A stretch of 64,000 bases of DNA. Origin: Oscheius dolichura (lineage: Eukaryota > Nematoda > Chromadorea > Rhabditida > Rhabditidae). The stretch lies in contig OW051494.1 in assembly GCA_932521035.1 (NCBI GenBank), forward strand, positions 10,092,001-10,156,000, given 5' to 3'. A program made the translations under genes and the position numbers. Of this stretch, positions 33,496 to 45,448 are shown piece after piece. Below the pieces are notes generated by a model. The model worked only from the letters and a program-made list of their open reading frames with translations, was not told the DNA's origin and searched no databases. Within the stretch, counting starts at the first letter, position 1, and each line of letters starts with the position of its first letter.

Positions 33496-34123
33496 ATGTA
33501 CACATTCGGTCTGGGACCCATCTACCTGGATGTCCTGATAGGGGCTGGTGTCTTCATGGCCGTCCTCTTTCTCCTCTTCTGTGTCTGGTTCACCTGGCTG
33601 GAATGTAAGCCCAAGAGAGTGGATGTAAGGCTTTTACAGTTGCCTTTTTATTTTAATAGCTAGCTCAATAGATCAATGGTGATGTTTTTCCAGCCGGGAC
33701 CCTTCTGATAACCGTAGGGCTCAATTAGTGTAAACTGTTCAAAAGCGCGCCCATTAAATACGTCGTAACGTTTGATTTTTACACAGGATTTAATTATTTA
33801 TTGATACAGTAATATAGAGCAGATACTCCTCTATGTACCTGTTTAATTTTCTTCCTAAAAAGGTTGCTTACTTTTGGATTTTTGGAGCCGTTGTAACAGA
33901 TGCTTCCCGCGCGGCGCCTATTATAACTTCCAGCGGGTTTAAATTAGTTAGAGGTTATCGGAACCTCTGATTTAAGATGCTAGAGACGTTTAAAATGGAA
34001 AATCTAGTCGCATTTCAGGTCCGCTTGACCGACGACGAGCGGGAAGAGCTGAGAAGACAGAGATTTCTTCATTATCAACGGGAAGGCATCATTGACGAAG
34101 CCGCTCAATTTCGAACTTGGTGA
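33496..34123 (+). CDS. Small single-pass membrane protein with charged tail (cluster gene 1)
   Basis: Exons 33496-33624 and 34019-34123 around a 394-bp phase-0 intron give 77 residues. The ATG lies one base after TTTAGTTTTCAG, a trans-splice acceptor. Exon 1 encodes a single helix (VFMAVLFLLFCVWFTWL) followed by CKPKR. Exon 2 is a hydrophilic tail rich in Asp/Glu/Arg (LTDDEREELRRQRF) ending in a stop. This helix / phase-0 intron / charged-tail layout is the common plan of the cluster to 60.6 kb. Function unknown. Confidence 0.72.
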
Positions 34124-34587
34124 TAATGGACGGAAAGATATATCTGATCATTATTTATATACCTTCTATTAAAAAAGGCTATCTAATAATATTTTATCTA
34201 TAAAAATGGGATAAATTGAACAGAGTGGGTTCTATTGACACTGGGCCCTCTGGCGACCGTAACGAACAAAGAACCGGTCTTCTGTCGTGCAAACAAAAGG
34301 CCAATGGAGCGGGAATACGGTAGAAAGACCATAGAAGGGCTAGATGGTCGGAAAATGGGGAAATAGCGGCTTTTGACAGGTCTTTCCTTATCTGGGAATC
34401 ATTTTATCAACTCTACTTGACACTTACGGTCGATTTAATAAGAAAGCCACCGTATTCTGATGGCAACAGAGCAAGAAACTAGATTCTAACCATTCACTGC
34501 CCCCTTTTTGTTTTCGATGCCCGCTTTTCTTGCCTTCAAAGGCTCTCCAACGAACGACGGTGATTATTCCTCTCGAGACATTTGCCC

Positions 34588-34661
34588 GGCCGCGTGGCCC
34601 AATGGATTAAGGCGTCGGACTTCGAATCCGAAGATTGCAGGTTCGAGTCCTGCCGTGGTCG
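34588..34661 (+). tRNA. tRNA-Arg (TCG)
   Basis: 74 nt. Acceptor GGCCGCG/CGTGGTC (two G:T pairs), anticodon stem TCGGA/TCCGA with loop CTTCGAA, T arm GCAGG-TTCGAGT-CCTGC. Trailer AAATCTTTTTGTTTTTATT. Confidence 0.97.
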
Positions 34662-35372
34662 AAATCTTTTTGTTTTTATTGCATAGTCTTTAGAATCTTT
34701 TTGAGTTTTTTGGAGGGTAATAGTTTACTCCCATAAATTTTCAGGAGTTTCTGTAAGTTTGGGCCGATCCAAGACTGGACATCCACGAAATGATGGCTCC
34801 AATTTAAAGAAAAAGAGATAAAAATTCTGTTGTAATCGCTCTTTGAAGCCATTACAGTTTCTACCAAGCAGTCACCCTCCCCCGCGGACTCGCCTCATTT
34901 TCAAGTGCGCCGTTACCTAAAGGACACCGTTTTTGTCAATTTTACACTACACCAGCTCAATTTTTCTTATTCTCCTTAAATTTAACAGGATACTCTGCTC
35001 TTAACTGGTACCAGAGGATTATCAAGGCCGTTCACCGCCTCAAAAATGGCGGAAAAAGCCTAGAAAGTCGCCGTTTTCTTGACCGTTTTCCCTTCCTGTG
35101 ATCGGAGCTTGACAGTATTGGCTATAACTAGGTACATTTTAATGTTAACCACCTTTTTTAAAAACTGGTGTACCTAAAAAAGCTATCGAGAAGATGATCC
35201 CGGGACTCGTGTCGTTTTGAGCGAGAGAGAAAAAGCGCGTCATCAGTTTTTGGCGGCGGGGTAACTCACGCGCTTCTCTTCCTCTCTCGAGAGATAAACG
35301 CCCCCCTTTTCTAACTGGTTTTTCTTCTTTTATCTTTTACAGTACTCTAACCTTTTCCATTTATTGTTAATT

Positions 35373-35620
35373 TTAATCAGAATCGAGTAAAAATGACCAT
35401 AACTGGCTGGAACTCAATTTATCCCATTTTCCCCCTTCTGGTGTATAAATAGAATCGTTTTTCTTCTTCCCGGGTGCAAAATTCCAGTGTTTCTTCCATT
35501 TCCACTCTTTGTTTTCATTGTCAAAAACATAAAAATCATCTTTTCGAGGCTTGTTTGTCCCCATATCCCATTTCTTTTTCCCACCGCACCATGCATCGCC
35601 CCATTCCCAATGGTACAAAT
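35373..35620 (-). CDS. Possible terminal exon of a Trp/Lys-rich protein
   Basis: A minus-strand frame of about 80 codons is unusually rich in tryptophan and lysine (HWEWGDAWCGGKKKWDMG, EWKWKKHWNF) and ends in a stop followed within 20 bp by AATAAA. GAACAG at its 5' edge could be an acceptor, but it lacks a pyrimidine tract. A second open block upstream (about 35655-35732, ENGAKLIKYEDIF) may be a preceding exon; I could not join them. It may be a decayed gene. Confidence 0.35.
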
Positions 35621-35990
35621 CTGTTCACCGACTATTTTTCCCTGTTTCAGGGCCATTTGTCCCCAAAAATATCCTCGTATTTTATCAACTTAGCTCCATT
35701 TTCCGTAAAATATCGCCTTTGAAAGCTAAAAATCCACTCCTTGTGTTTGAATCAGAGAGCAGTGACGGCGACCGCCTCCGAACTTCCCCCCGTGGTCAAA
35801 ATCCTTTACAACAATAGACAGGGAAGAGATATGACGATGGAATGATGTGAGGAAGGGGGATTTTCTATCCTGAGTCAATTTGGCTTATGAAAGGTTACAC
35901 AGAATAGAGAGAAGTGATATCATTCGCAAAATATCGGGGGATCATAGTTCATTTCCAAAGGAAAAGACAGGAATTCAAAATTCGCGGAGC

Positions 35991-36046
35991 TTCTCCGTTG
36001 CAGGACCAGGCCAATATTCGAAGCTTCCTGGTCCTGCAGCGGAGAA
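35991..36046. repeat. 20-bp stem hairpin
   Basis: TTCTCCGTTGCAGGACCAGG pairs with CCTGGTCCTGCAGCGGAGAA with one G:T mismatch and a 16-base loop. The size would suit a miRNA-like precursor or a tiny foldback element. Confidence 0.85.
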
Positions 36047-36161
36047 TTCACGGTCATCCTCTTCCACTCTTCTGTGCTCTACTAACGGAAAGACGTTCTT
36101 CTGTTGGATTCCTTCCGATTTTCGGGCTGTTTCTTTTTCAGAAACTGGTTTAGGGCAGAAT

Positions 36162-36835
36162 ATGATCGACACCATACGATTTGCCCTCTTTCCCACCTTC
36201 TCCTTCCTCCTATTTCTAATCTTCATTGTGAGTTATTTGCCATTTTACCATTAAAAACGGTTCAGTACTCTCTATATCACAAGATGAGGCATCTCTGTTG
36301 TGGCCAGCCCTCTGATGGCTGTGACCTGGAATCCGGATGTATTAGGGTAAGGAAGCCTTTCTCCTTTTCTTTTTCTAGAAGAAGGTACCGTATTCTATTA
36401 AAATTACGCTCAAGAAACCGGGTAGTTCTCTTTGGAATTATTTTGAATTCTTCCAGAGACGCCGCCATGCCAGGGACCACGATGACGATGACGAAGACGA
36501 GATCCTCCTGGAATTCAAAAATAACGTGGAACGATTATCAGACGTTAGTTTCATGCTCTTTTCTTCTCTGTAATTCATTCAAATAAACAAGAAAACTTCC
36601 AGGCCGTGCCCTTATTTTCAACCTATTCATCAGACGAGAGCTTGGAGGACTTCAGCCCGGCTAAACGGTCCTCTGACTATTCCAACCTGAATCAGGTAAA
36701 CTATAACTTTTTTAACCGTTAAACTCGACCGTTTTTCAGTTTTGCTGGCATCCTGTACGGCAGGAACATCGCCGTTCTGTCCTGGAAGACGAAATACGCA
36801 ATATTCTACGTGGAGGCGGTGAAACAGTCGTCTGA
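36162..36835 (+). CDS. Single-pass membrane protein with acidic tail (cluster gene 2)
   Basis: Five exons: 36162-36227, 36266-36346, 36457-36543, 36603-36695 and 36740-36835, all phase 0, giving 140 residues. Exon 1 is a short hydrophobic helix (FALFPTFSFLLFLIFI). Exon 2 is cysteine-containing (HLCCGQPSDGCDLESGC). Exon 3 has a run of aspartates (ARDHDDDDEDEILLEF), exon 4 is serine-rich (STYSSDESLEDFSPAK), and exon 5 ends RNILRGGGETVV. CTTTTTCAG lies 21 bp before the ATG. The first intron is only 38 bp. I do not recognise the protein. Confidence 0.72.
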
Positions 36836-37170
36836 CAGCCATTTGCCCTCATTTTTTTTCTATTTTTCCCAGTTTTGTAGTGAATAGAATCCTTCCTAAA
36901 CCCCTCTAGTTCCTGAAAAATCCTTTAAAATTGCCCCCACTTCATTACAGTACCCCATTCTCACCATATCTCTATTTTCATCCTTTCAAAGGACCAAAAA
37001 CTGCCGCCTAGTTCAAAATTGATCGCTCCCGGGCTTTTTCGGAGAAGTTGTGACCTCGCTGATCACGTCATAACCGAGGCGACATATTCTCTTTGTCAAT
37101 CAATAACTCATTTCCCATTTACTTCCGGGCGGGCGCCATGGCCCATGGGCCCTTCTGTTTCTTGCCTCGT

Positions 37171-37310
37171 CCCTCGATAATCCGATTTCCAGCACCAGTA
37201 AAGTCTCGGCAGGACAAAGGTACAAAGGCTACACAGTTTTGAATCAGTTTTGAATAAAGATGTTCCTCCTGCCGAGACTTTACGGGTGCAGAGATCGGAC
37301 TATCGGAGGG
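37171..37310. repeat. Foldback element copy 6
   Basis: CCCTCGATAATCCGATTTCC at the left end and GGACTATCGGAGGG at the right, inner arms AGTAAAGTCTCGGCAGGAC and CTGCCGAGACTTTACGGGTG, core CAGTTTTGAATCAGTTTTG. Confidence 0.92.
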
Positions 37311-37757
37311 CCGAGCCGTTCTCATTGCCTTTAAACTGTTTCCAATTTACAGTATATATCCCTCATTGTCTTACTGTAGTCACCTGCACAAAGCAGAACA
37401 CTGAGGTGAATAGGAAATGACCTCCTTTGTGGTATAGATAGCAATTGTCCGACCCGTAACATCCAATTTTTAGCTGTCAAATAGGGGTCTCTTTGATTGT
37501 GTTGTGTCATTTTTGAAGTGAAAATTTAAACGGGCGAACAAAATGAATATTGGTGTACCCCTGGCTGGACATTAAGTGGTTCTGTTAGCACGGGAGGAGG
37601 CGCGACGGCGGACTGTTCCCCCTAGCGGGGTGACATTTCAGTCCCGGCCCCGCCCCTCCCCTTCTTCAACTCAGCTGTTCACAATTGGTGTTGTCATTGG
37701 GGCTGATACGTGTGCTTCTCCCCACACTCTCTGCCCCTCCACCCCCTACCACAATTG

Positions 37758-37881
37758 TCCTCGATAGTCCGATCCCCCTGCCCCCGTAAAGTCTCGGCAA
37801 GACAAAAGGCGCCACAGTTTTGTAACAGCTTTGAATAAAGATGATCCCACTGCCGAGATTTTACGGGTGTAGGGGGTTCGG
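37758..37881. repeat. Foldback element copy 7
   Basis: Left end TCCTCGATAGTCCGATCCCC, inner arms GTAAAGTCTCGGCAAG and CTGCCGAGATTTTACGGGTG. The right outer end is shortened to GGGTTCGG. Confidence 0.9.
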
Positions 37882-38183
37882 AGCCACAATTCCCAACCCC
37901 TCAGTTTGGTCGGAAGGGAGGGAGGACAGCCCGACTTCTCTCTGTTGTGTGGCCCCCCTTCAAATTCCACTCCTGGACCATTTCTTCACCTATTGACTGG
38001 CCCATCTCGCCTTTCATTTGGTTAAAATTAGTTCTAAAGACCCCAGCCCTGTACAGGCTCTATTTTTCTTCTGGAAATATCGAAAACTGGAGCAGAATAG
38101 TCAGAGACCCGCTTTATTTCTTCCAGAGACTCTCACCGCTGTTCAACTGTGTGTCACGCCTTGTTATTTCAATTTCTCTCCCT

Positions 38184-38201
38184 CCCCCCCCCCCCCCCCC
38201 C
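38184..38201. repeat. Poly-C tract (18 C)
   Basis: Eighteen consecutive C (G-tract on the minus strand). Confidence 0.93.
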
Positions 38202-40300
38202 ATTTGGCACTCCTTTTCGCTGATAAGGCACTTATTCACCCTTATTTCAAGGATTTCCTCTATTTTCCAATGATACTAACTATTTTATTGGATAGAAATT
38301 GACTGGAAAGGTTTTAAAGGGCTCCAAGAAGTTGTAGAACTGCTTCCCCCTAGTTGTGAGTTCCGTTTTGGGGAATTTGCCAGTCTCTGGGGGGTCAAGA
38401 GGTCGACAGCTACCCGAGAAATAAGAATTTCTCACCGAAAATCTTTCCTGATTACGTTGGTCGGCCTGGCGACCGCCCTGCAACCGCGCCGCTTCCGGAA
38501 GAACAGGGAAAGAAGTTGACTTTAGAGAGAGAGGAGAAGGCAGCCGATTCGCAGCCGGCCCGGCCGGATGGTCGTTGTCTTCTCACGCAGAATGGTCACT
38601 GATGCCACTTTTTTCCCTCCCTTTTTTGTCCCATATCAGGAATATTTGTCTATTTTCCGCTTCTCTTTCTCGACATTTTGTTCTCCATTTCCTCTCACTT
38701 TTCTTGACTACTTTGATAATTTCGAGCCGATTCATCAAAACGCACCGGCGGCGCCCTTTTCCCCTTTTTTTCGGCTTGTCAATCATACTTCACTGGCTAG
38801 AAAGGCGAATGGGACAAACTACAAGCCGCCTTCTATTGCACCAGCCATAAATACGATTTTGGGAGACAGCTCTCGCTGTTTTTTTTTAAACCAGGGGCGG
38901 GTTTTTGCCTTTTAGGGTCCCGAAAAGATCAGAAACCGTTCTGGAACCTAAAATATAATATTTTTAACTCCCTCGCTTCAAATCTGATCGAAAAAATCCT
39001 GATTTTTGACGCGGGAGTTGAAAAAAAGAGTAAGGGGATGACTCCAGCTCTCAAGATTCGAACTTTCTCCAAAATTGGACCCTTCCACTAAAAAGAACCA
39101 AGTTTCCCGCTGCCTGGCACTTTTTGTGTCCTTCTTTCCTCCATTTTTAGCCTCCAACTCTCATAGTTTTTATAGAAAAAGAAATACAAAGAAAAAGGCG
39201 AGAGTTCTAATCCCTGGTCCCTCTTATTGCATCAGCCCCTCCCCCCTCTGTCATAATTGTCTCCTTCCCATCATAATCGACGAGAGAAAATGCAGTTGCA
39301 CTGTGTTTTAACTGTCATAACGGAGTCCAAAGTCTCACTTTTTTCTCCTGGCTCCATTTTTGTGATTCAGAAGATCAAGGAGCTACACGTGTCGATTTCC
39401 CTGTAGAATAAGCTAGAATGAGAAAAATCGATCTTTTCCCTGTTGTCCTGCTATCTACAGCCTTCTCAATGTCTCTAGCTCGAAATAACGTCCTCCTCCC
39501 CTTGACAGTTTGTCGCCCGGCACGCCATTGCGGGCATAAAGCTGTCGCCAACAGGCTATTCATTTAATAAAGGAACTGTTAGCTGTCTCCCTCTCCTCTT
39601 AAAGGGACCGTATCACACGCTCCAATCGTGTAACGAATTTGTAACAAATTCTGGGGCGCGATTACTCCTATTTTCATTCAGAAACGGTTTCATGCATTTT
39701 TACAATTTTTAGAGTGTTTATTCATTATATTCATTACAAGTTCGTTTCTCTAGTAAGACGGTTCCAAAGTTCTGGGAGAGTTAGTTTGGTAGTAGGAAAT
39801 CCTCAGACTCGTAGTACTCTAGGAAGGACCTTTAATTTAAACCTTAAATGTTCCCTGGCGCATTAATTCAACTGTAAACTGGGTGCATTCGTTTCAGGAC
39901 CACAATGCGACGATTCTCTGGTTCTTGATAGCTATTTTGCCTCCCGGGAACGCGCGGGTACGCCTGCACCACGGGAACTGTCTTTGGCGGCGCGTTTGAA
40001 CCCAAAATGTCCCCGGCGCCCTTTGAAAATTGGGAATGGGGAGGGCCGTTCCCTGGGGGTAATTGTCTGTCGTTTTACGAATAACAGTTCAATACTATTG
40101 TCCAGCGGCAGGGGACTAACTAGCCGCCTATCGAGATCTCGACGTCATTGATTTTTGCCCACTCGGCCGATCTCACAGTGGACAAAGAGAGCCTTTTCGA
40201 GCTGTGGCATGTTTATCACCTTATGAGCTCGTATTATGAGCTCGTCTTTCACTTCCTTGATCAGAAGATCAGCAAGAAAAAATTTTTTTAGACTCTCTGG

Positions 40301-41991
40301 ATGGATCTTCTCCTCATCTTGGTAGTATCAATGGTCATCACAATGATCCTCGCCCAGAGTAAGAGCTCCCCCCGGTGGAAGGTACGTCTTTGGGGATTAG
40401 GGGGCAAGAAAGATGAAGTCAAAAGGGAGACAGTCTAAAACCGTGAGAAAGGACGAGAGGGATAAGACTATAAACAGATCATAAAAGTGGCGGCTATTTC
40501 TGAGCATATTGAGGGCAGACAGCGCGTCAAATAGAGGAATGGAACCGTCGGGGACCGTCATGTTCCTTTTTCGCTTCGGGACCAGGAAGAAAACAAGCAG
40601 GTCCCCAAGCGAAAAGACCTTTAGTATTCGTAGAAAAGGAAAAAGAGAAAGGGGAGAGGGAGCCAGGGCGAATGACTAGGGGGAAGAGTGGCTGACATTT
40701 TCCCAGCGAGAGATGAGTCATTTCAGTCTGGCACCGGTCCAGAAATCAAAGTTGAGTTGCTATTCTATGAGGAGGGAGTCGGATTGTCACAGGAAGAACA
40801 ACAACAAAGAAGAATGACAGAGGATTACGACTCGGGACATGGAGGAGAGCCGGGGAGTTTCGACTGGGAATGCGGGGAAAAAGAGGATACAGAAGAAGAA
40901 AAGGAGCAAGAAGAAGCGGAAGAAGAAGAGGAAGAAGAATATCCCCCGGAATTATTAGTACTGGGAAGAGAGGAGGAGGTGGTAGAAGTGGAAGAAGAGA
41001 CGGATCAAGAGCGCCAATTGGTGTACTGGCCTCCCGTCCCAATTGAACTGGAAGATGGAGAAGAGGACCCCGAACCTGATGAGAAGGAGGAAGAAGAATC
41101 TGATGTGGAAAAAGAAGAAGACGAAGGCAAAGATGAGAATGTGAGAGGAGAAGAAGAAGACCTCCTTGGAGCGTTGACACTTGGCCCGGATGACATAGGA
41201 GAGAAGCAGCAAAAGGAACCGCAAGCAGAATATGGATCCCTTATTGAAATTTCGGACTGGGTTACTGTATCCAGGGAAAGGGACGCGGACGAAGACGTGG
41301 AGGAGACGGAGCTCGTGGAAGAAGACGACGATCCATCCTATGATGTGAGTCTAGACCTTCTTGTACCATTTATACCTACGGCAATTCCCTTTTCGTCGTT
41401 ACAAGTGACCCGCGGTCCCTCCTGTCCCCAACTTCTCCGCAGACCGCTACTGATTCTGTTCATGGCGGGATCGTGAAACCATTTTGAACGGAAAAAAGGC
41501 CGGAGTCCTATCGGGTAGCCTGCCAATTCCGTTCTCCCAGTGTAAACACTTTCCCGGTGGAGGGGAGACTCCCCGCCAGCTACAGTAACCCTGAGGAAAC
41601 CGGATCGCCAGGTGGTCGCGGTCCCGGGCGGGCATACTGTCCTCTTTCATGCCAAATCTTATCCTATTATCCTCCTAGGCTTTTTTAAAGGGTGTACTAT
41701 TTAAAAATGACGTCCTGGAGAGAAATTAAATCCTAAATCCCAGTTCTAGCCCCATTTTAGTGGCCAGGAAAGGAAACATCGGGTCGTTTTCCCAAAATTG
41801 GGCTCCAATTCTCTATTTTCCTTTAAAAAACCTCCCAGTTTCAGGAAATCTACGAGCCTATCTGCAATGAGACGATGGATTTCATAGACGTCGACGTGGG
41901 CACGACTCCCCACGTTGGAGATGCTGTCCTCCTCGACGGGACCATCCTCCGCCAGTCTCTTCCCCCCGCGCCTCCCTCTTTCCCCTGTTAG
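40301..41991 (+). CDS. Membrane-anchored, glutamate-rich acidic protein (cluster gene 3)
   Basis: Exons 40301-40381, 40727-41344 and 41845-41991, all phase 0, give 281 residues. Exon 1 is a signal peptide or anchor (MDLLLILVVSMVITMILAQ). Exon 2 is very acidic, with long Glu runs around residues 75-110 and motifs such as DPEPDEKEEEESDVEKEEDE. Exon 3 is less charged (EIYEPICNETMDFIDVDVG) and ends in a Pro-rich PPAPPSFPC. Acceptor TTTTTTTAG lies ten bases before the ATG. It is the largest cluster member and may be the least eroded form. Function unknown; the start exon rests on splice phase and the anchor. Confidence 0.68.
40567..40615. repeat. 16-bp stem hairpin
   Basis: TTTTCGCTTCGGGACC pairs with GGTCCCCAAGCGAAAA with one mismatch and a 17-base loop. 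It lies in intron 1 of cluster gene 3. Confidence 0.82.
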
Positions 41992-42358
41992 GCTCTAATA
42001 GTCTTATTCTCCCTCTCCTCTCCCCTTTCTGTACACTCTGTTATATTGTTTTGTTATTTTATTTATATAGTCCAAAGTTTGTGATATTCCCCGCCCTGTG
42101 AGATCCCCGTGTGTGATGTTTACAGTCCGAGCTCAAATCTATACACTATACTGGCCGGTCTCATTGTTGTGTTGTTCACATTTCATTCCCATTGTCATTC
42201 CCCGTTATCTTTCGGTTTCAAATGAATTTGGATCTCTCTTGACTTTTTTGAATTCTTCTTCTTGGGGTCTACCAAATCCTTGAATTCGCTTCGGGACCCA
42301 GACAGTCCACAAAAAACCCCGCCTCTTTTCCCCTCATTTTCCCCCTTTTCAGGAAATC

Positions 42359-43289
42359 ATGACGCTCCCAGTCTACTTCGACGGCTACTACATCCCCCTT
42401 GCCATTCTATTCGCCATGTTGGGCGCCTGTCTTCTTCTCTACTATTTCCTCTACGGCGTGAGTCAACAGATGTCTAAAGTTGGATTCTGGAAGATGGTCA
42501 TATCAGCCAGAATTTGGCCAAGTGCGTCCATTCTGCCCAAAAAAATGACTTCGGCTCGCGGTGAGACACAAAAAGTGACGCAATAGAGTCAGTCTCCAGT
42601 GAAAAAAGGCAGGATTTCTGGCCTCCTCGATAGTCCAATCCGCGGCACCCGTAAAGTCTCGGCAGGACAAAGATATAAAGGCGTCACAGTTTTGTAACAG
42701 TTTTGAATAAAAATGATCCGACTGTCGAGATTTTACGGGTGCAGGGGATCGGACTAGGGCCGAGCCACTTCCCAACTATTTGAACCCCGTTTGACCCGGA
42801 TTTCAATACGAAAACGGGACTTTAGGATCCCCTGAGCGTTTCTGTTTCCCTTAAGACTCCTATTTCATCATCCAATAGCGGACAGTTCTATTTCGTAGCG
42901 GGTCCTCCCGGTGCGGCGATCGAGGTCATGTTCCACTGCCGCTCTTTGGGTCAGTGAGTCATCCCCCAGGCTGGACTGCTTCCCAATTGCGAAAACAAAA
43001 CTGTTATAGATATTATTTTGACCAAAATGTTATTATTTGAAGATTGTTGATCTCTGCTTTTCAGCGCAAGAAGACCCCGGAACCTGCCCAGCCAGCTGTC
43101 CGCTACCAGAATCCAGGAGGACGGAAACAGGAATCCCGTATCCAAATGATCACTCACCGTGGCTATGATCCCACCAAGAAGCAGTGCTATTTCGTGGAAT
43201 ACTATCCCATTGTTAAGTACCTGCTTCCAATTCTTAAGGAGCCCCTGGCTGATATCACCGGGGAGAGTGGACGGCGCCACAGCGTCTAG
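42359..43289 (+). CDS. Single-pass membrane protein with basic/polar tail (cluster gene 4)
   Basis: Exons 42359-42457 and 43065-43289, phase-0 intron of 607 bp holding a foldback element, 107 residues. The ATG follows CCTTTTCAG by six bases. Exon 1: YIPLAILFAMLGACLLLYYF, one helix. Exon 2: RKKTPEPAQPAVRYQNPGGR, a tyrosine-containing middle (CYFVEYYPIVKYL), and an end GESGRRHSV. Unlike most members the tail is not acidic, but the gene plan is the same. AATAAA is found about 180 bp downstream. Confidence 0.74.
42624..42760. repeat. Foldback element copy 8
   Basis: CTCGATAGTCCAATCC at the left end, GATCGGACTAGGGC at the right, inner arms CACCCGTAAAGTCTCGGCAG and CTGTCGAGATTTTACGGGTG, core ACAGTTTTGTAACAGTTTTG. 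It lies in the intron of cluster gene 4. Confidence 0.92.
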
Positions 43290-44272
43290 CCGGGTAGATC
43301 AGCCAGTCAAAATTCATTTTTGGTCTTTCAACAACACTTTTTTGTCTTGGAAATCTTCAAATTCGACTATTTTCTATAGATTTTCCAATCTTCTATTACC
43401 CCAAAGTTTAAAAATTTGAGTAATCCTTAATAGCCCCCGTTTTCCCCTTGCCTGTCGAGTTTCACCCTTGGAATAAATAATCCAATTCGTAATAAAGGAC
43501 TGTACTTCCTTGTTCCTGTTTTTCCTGTGTATCATTTGCACGATTTCTTTAGTGTTTTCCTAACCTGGGGACAGCTATGGGGCTGATTCAGAGATAAGGG
43601 AGACGACACCGACCTCACTCGGCCCCCGACTGCAGCCATTGGGCAAACATCTCTTCCAGAATAGACGAGAAGAGGCCTTTTAAAACACGCTGGACCTTAT
43701 GAAATGAAAATTTCTGAGATTGGAACACTTTTTTTTTGTTCTGAAGCGTTAATTAGGCTTCAATCTCGCCCTGGGTGTCCCCCTCCCCTCCTGGGCTAAT
43801 TTCCTGGATTGAGATTTTAGACATTGTCCATGTTGACATGTGTCATCTCCTCCTTCTCTATCCACCCCTCCCTCAAGAAAAGCAAATGACAATTCTCGGC
43901 TCGGCTGGCCGTAAACAGCTGTGTGCAGGAGTCAAGACTGGCGGCCGCCGCCAACGAACGGTTTCGAAATGGCCACGCAGCCGCTCAGGAGGAAGCAGCG
44001 AGAGGGGCGAACAGCGGGGACTGGAAATTCAGCATTTCGTCAGCCGACTGTCTAATTGTGGCACTCCTTTCTTTCCTTTTAGGGGTTCTTCCTTCTACTG
44101 ATAAGAGTCAAGGCCGTTAACATTGGCGGCGGCAGCATACTGTAGGTCGACACACTCCAATATTTAGGTCTGTTTCCCCTGTCCTGGGGGTAATCACAGG
44201 TGTTAGAGGCAGCTCTTCCTTCTCCCCACTCTGTCGCTATTCTGTCCACCCCTCCTCTTCATAAATGCCATC

Positions 44273-44306
<34 letters not shown>

Positions 44307-44996
44307 CGTTTTAGCATGCAAGGGGGTGAATGCTCGGCATCATACTGTAGTCCCATTCTGCGAGGTCCTCTCGGCCGACCTCGTTTACCAGCCAAAAGAT
44401 TCGTTTGTTCCCGTCTTCGTTTTCTTCTCTCCCTTCCGTTTCTTACCTCTCTTCCCCAAATGCCATCACCAGTTAATGGCAGCTCTCAAACTTGCTTTTG
44501 CTGTCTCTACCTCTCCTTCAACAGCAATTGAGACCGTCGGCTTGCCATTGTCAACTAGACAGAGTCGGCTACAGTACCCCCAGATGGCAACAAACAACTG
44601 TGCTTGCATCAGTCTGTTTTCTTGAATTGGCTCGATATATAAGAGCCTGCTCGTTTGACACATTTCATTTCCTCCTTTTCTTCCAGGGCTGCCATTTTCG
44701 ACAGGGGACCTTCTGGCAGGCCCCTTCCCCCTTTTTAGGGCGATTAATGGCCCCCTCCCCCTTTTAAAACGACCAGCAATAGCATCTCTGGTGTTGCCTG
44801 GGCAGAACTGTTCCCCTCCTCCTGCTGGGCTCCAATAATTGAGAGACACTGCCCCCCTCCAGTGAGATAGGTGACCGCTCTCTACCGCGACGTATGAACC
44901 CCCGGTGAAAGAGGAGACATGGTGACTTTGCGTTCAAGACTGTGCCATTTTCTTCCTCCTTCCATTCTTTCTCGCCTTTTCGGGGTTAGAAAGAGG
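43290..44996. other. Intergenic without supported gene
   Basis: Holds a GA dinucleotide repeat (44275-44302) and one GGCTGTCTAACTGTGGC-related motif (about 44048). Frames near 44200-44850 look compositional. Confidence 0.5.
44275..44302. repeat. (AG)n microsatellite
   Basis: About 14 uninterrupted AG units. Confidence 0.95.
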
Positions 44997-45448
44997 ATGG
45001 GCATTTTGGACATGGCAAATATATCCGTCTCTCTGGCCTGCCTGGGTATGGCCGTGCTTATTTGCTTACTGTCTCCTCCTCCCCCTGGCTCGAAATCTTT
45101 CCCCATTGACTATTTCATTCTTCTCTTCTTCTACCTTACACCTAGGTGAGCATTTTTGAATCTAGGAGTCTTTTTGGTCCTTATCCAGGTATTCAGCTCG
45201 CTCTACTTGTTCTACGGCGCTCTCCGCCAGTTCCTCTTTCCATTTGATCTGGTAGACTCCATTCGGGGTAAAACTAGGCAGAGAAGTGGAAGTGCTGCCC
45301 CATACTGTCCCATACGGCCAGAGAGAGCCCCCTCCCTCCATTTCTCCCCCTCTATGACAGTCAAGATTCCAACTGACTAGTCATTATTTACCTTCTTTCA
45401 GCCGCTTATGTTCTTTTCCATGTTATCTTTTCCATCATTCCCGCATAA
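44997..45448 (+). CDS. Small membrane protein (cluster gene 5)
   Basis: Exons 44997-45045, 45166-45267 and 45402-45448 join in frame to 65 residues: MGILDMANISVSLACLG-, then VFLVLIQVFSSLYLFYGALR, then AAYVLFHVIFSIIPA. Two or three hydrophobic segments, little charge. Donors are GTATGG and GTAAAA, acceptors GAATCTAG and CTTTCAG; the intron phases (1 and 1) differ from the other members. A GGGGTTAG acceptor-like site precedes the ATG. This is the model among several that gives one coherent membrane protein. Confidence 0.55.

Larger units (their letters stand above)
34124..36161. other. Intergenic with tRNA-Arg, a Trp-rich frame and a hairpin
   Basis: Besides the entries listed, 35222-35290 holds an imperfect inverted repeat (CGAGAGAGAAAAAGCGCGT versus CACGCGCTTCTCTTCCTCTC). 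I find no supported gene otherwise. Confidence 0.5.
36836..40300. other. Long gene-poor stretch
   Basis: Contains two foldback elements (37171-37310, 37758-37881) and a C-tract (38184-38201). The only coding hint is an open block at 40122-40291 whose stop codon TAG is also the acceptor TTTTTTTAG before cluster gene 3; its translation LFELWHVYHLMSSYYELVF looks protein-like, so an unfinished upstream gene could end here. Confidence 0.45.

Noticed and set aside
38568-38915. 115-codon plus-strand frame
   Set aside because: No domain, no sensible intron structure, Phe/Pro-rich composition of a pyrimidine-rich region.
40746-41224. Long minus-strand Leu/Pro/Ser frames
   Set aside because: They are antisense to the Glu-rich exon of the gene at 40301-41991.
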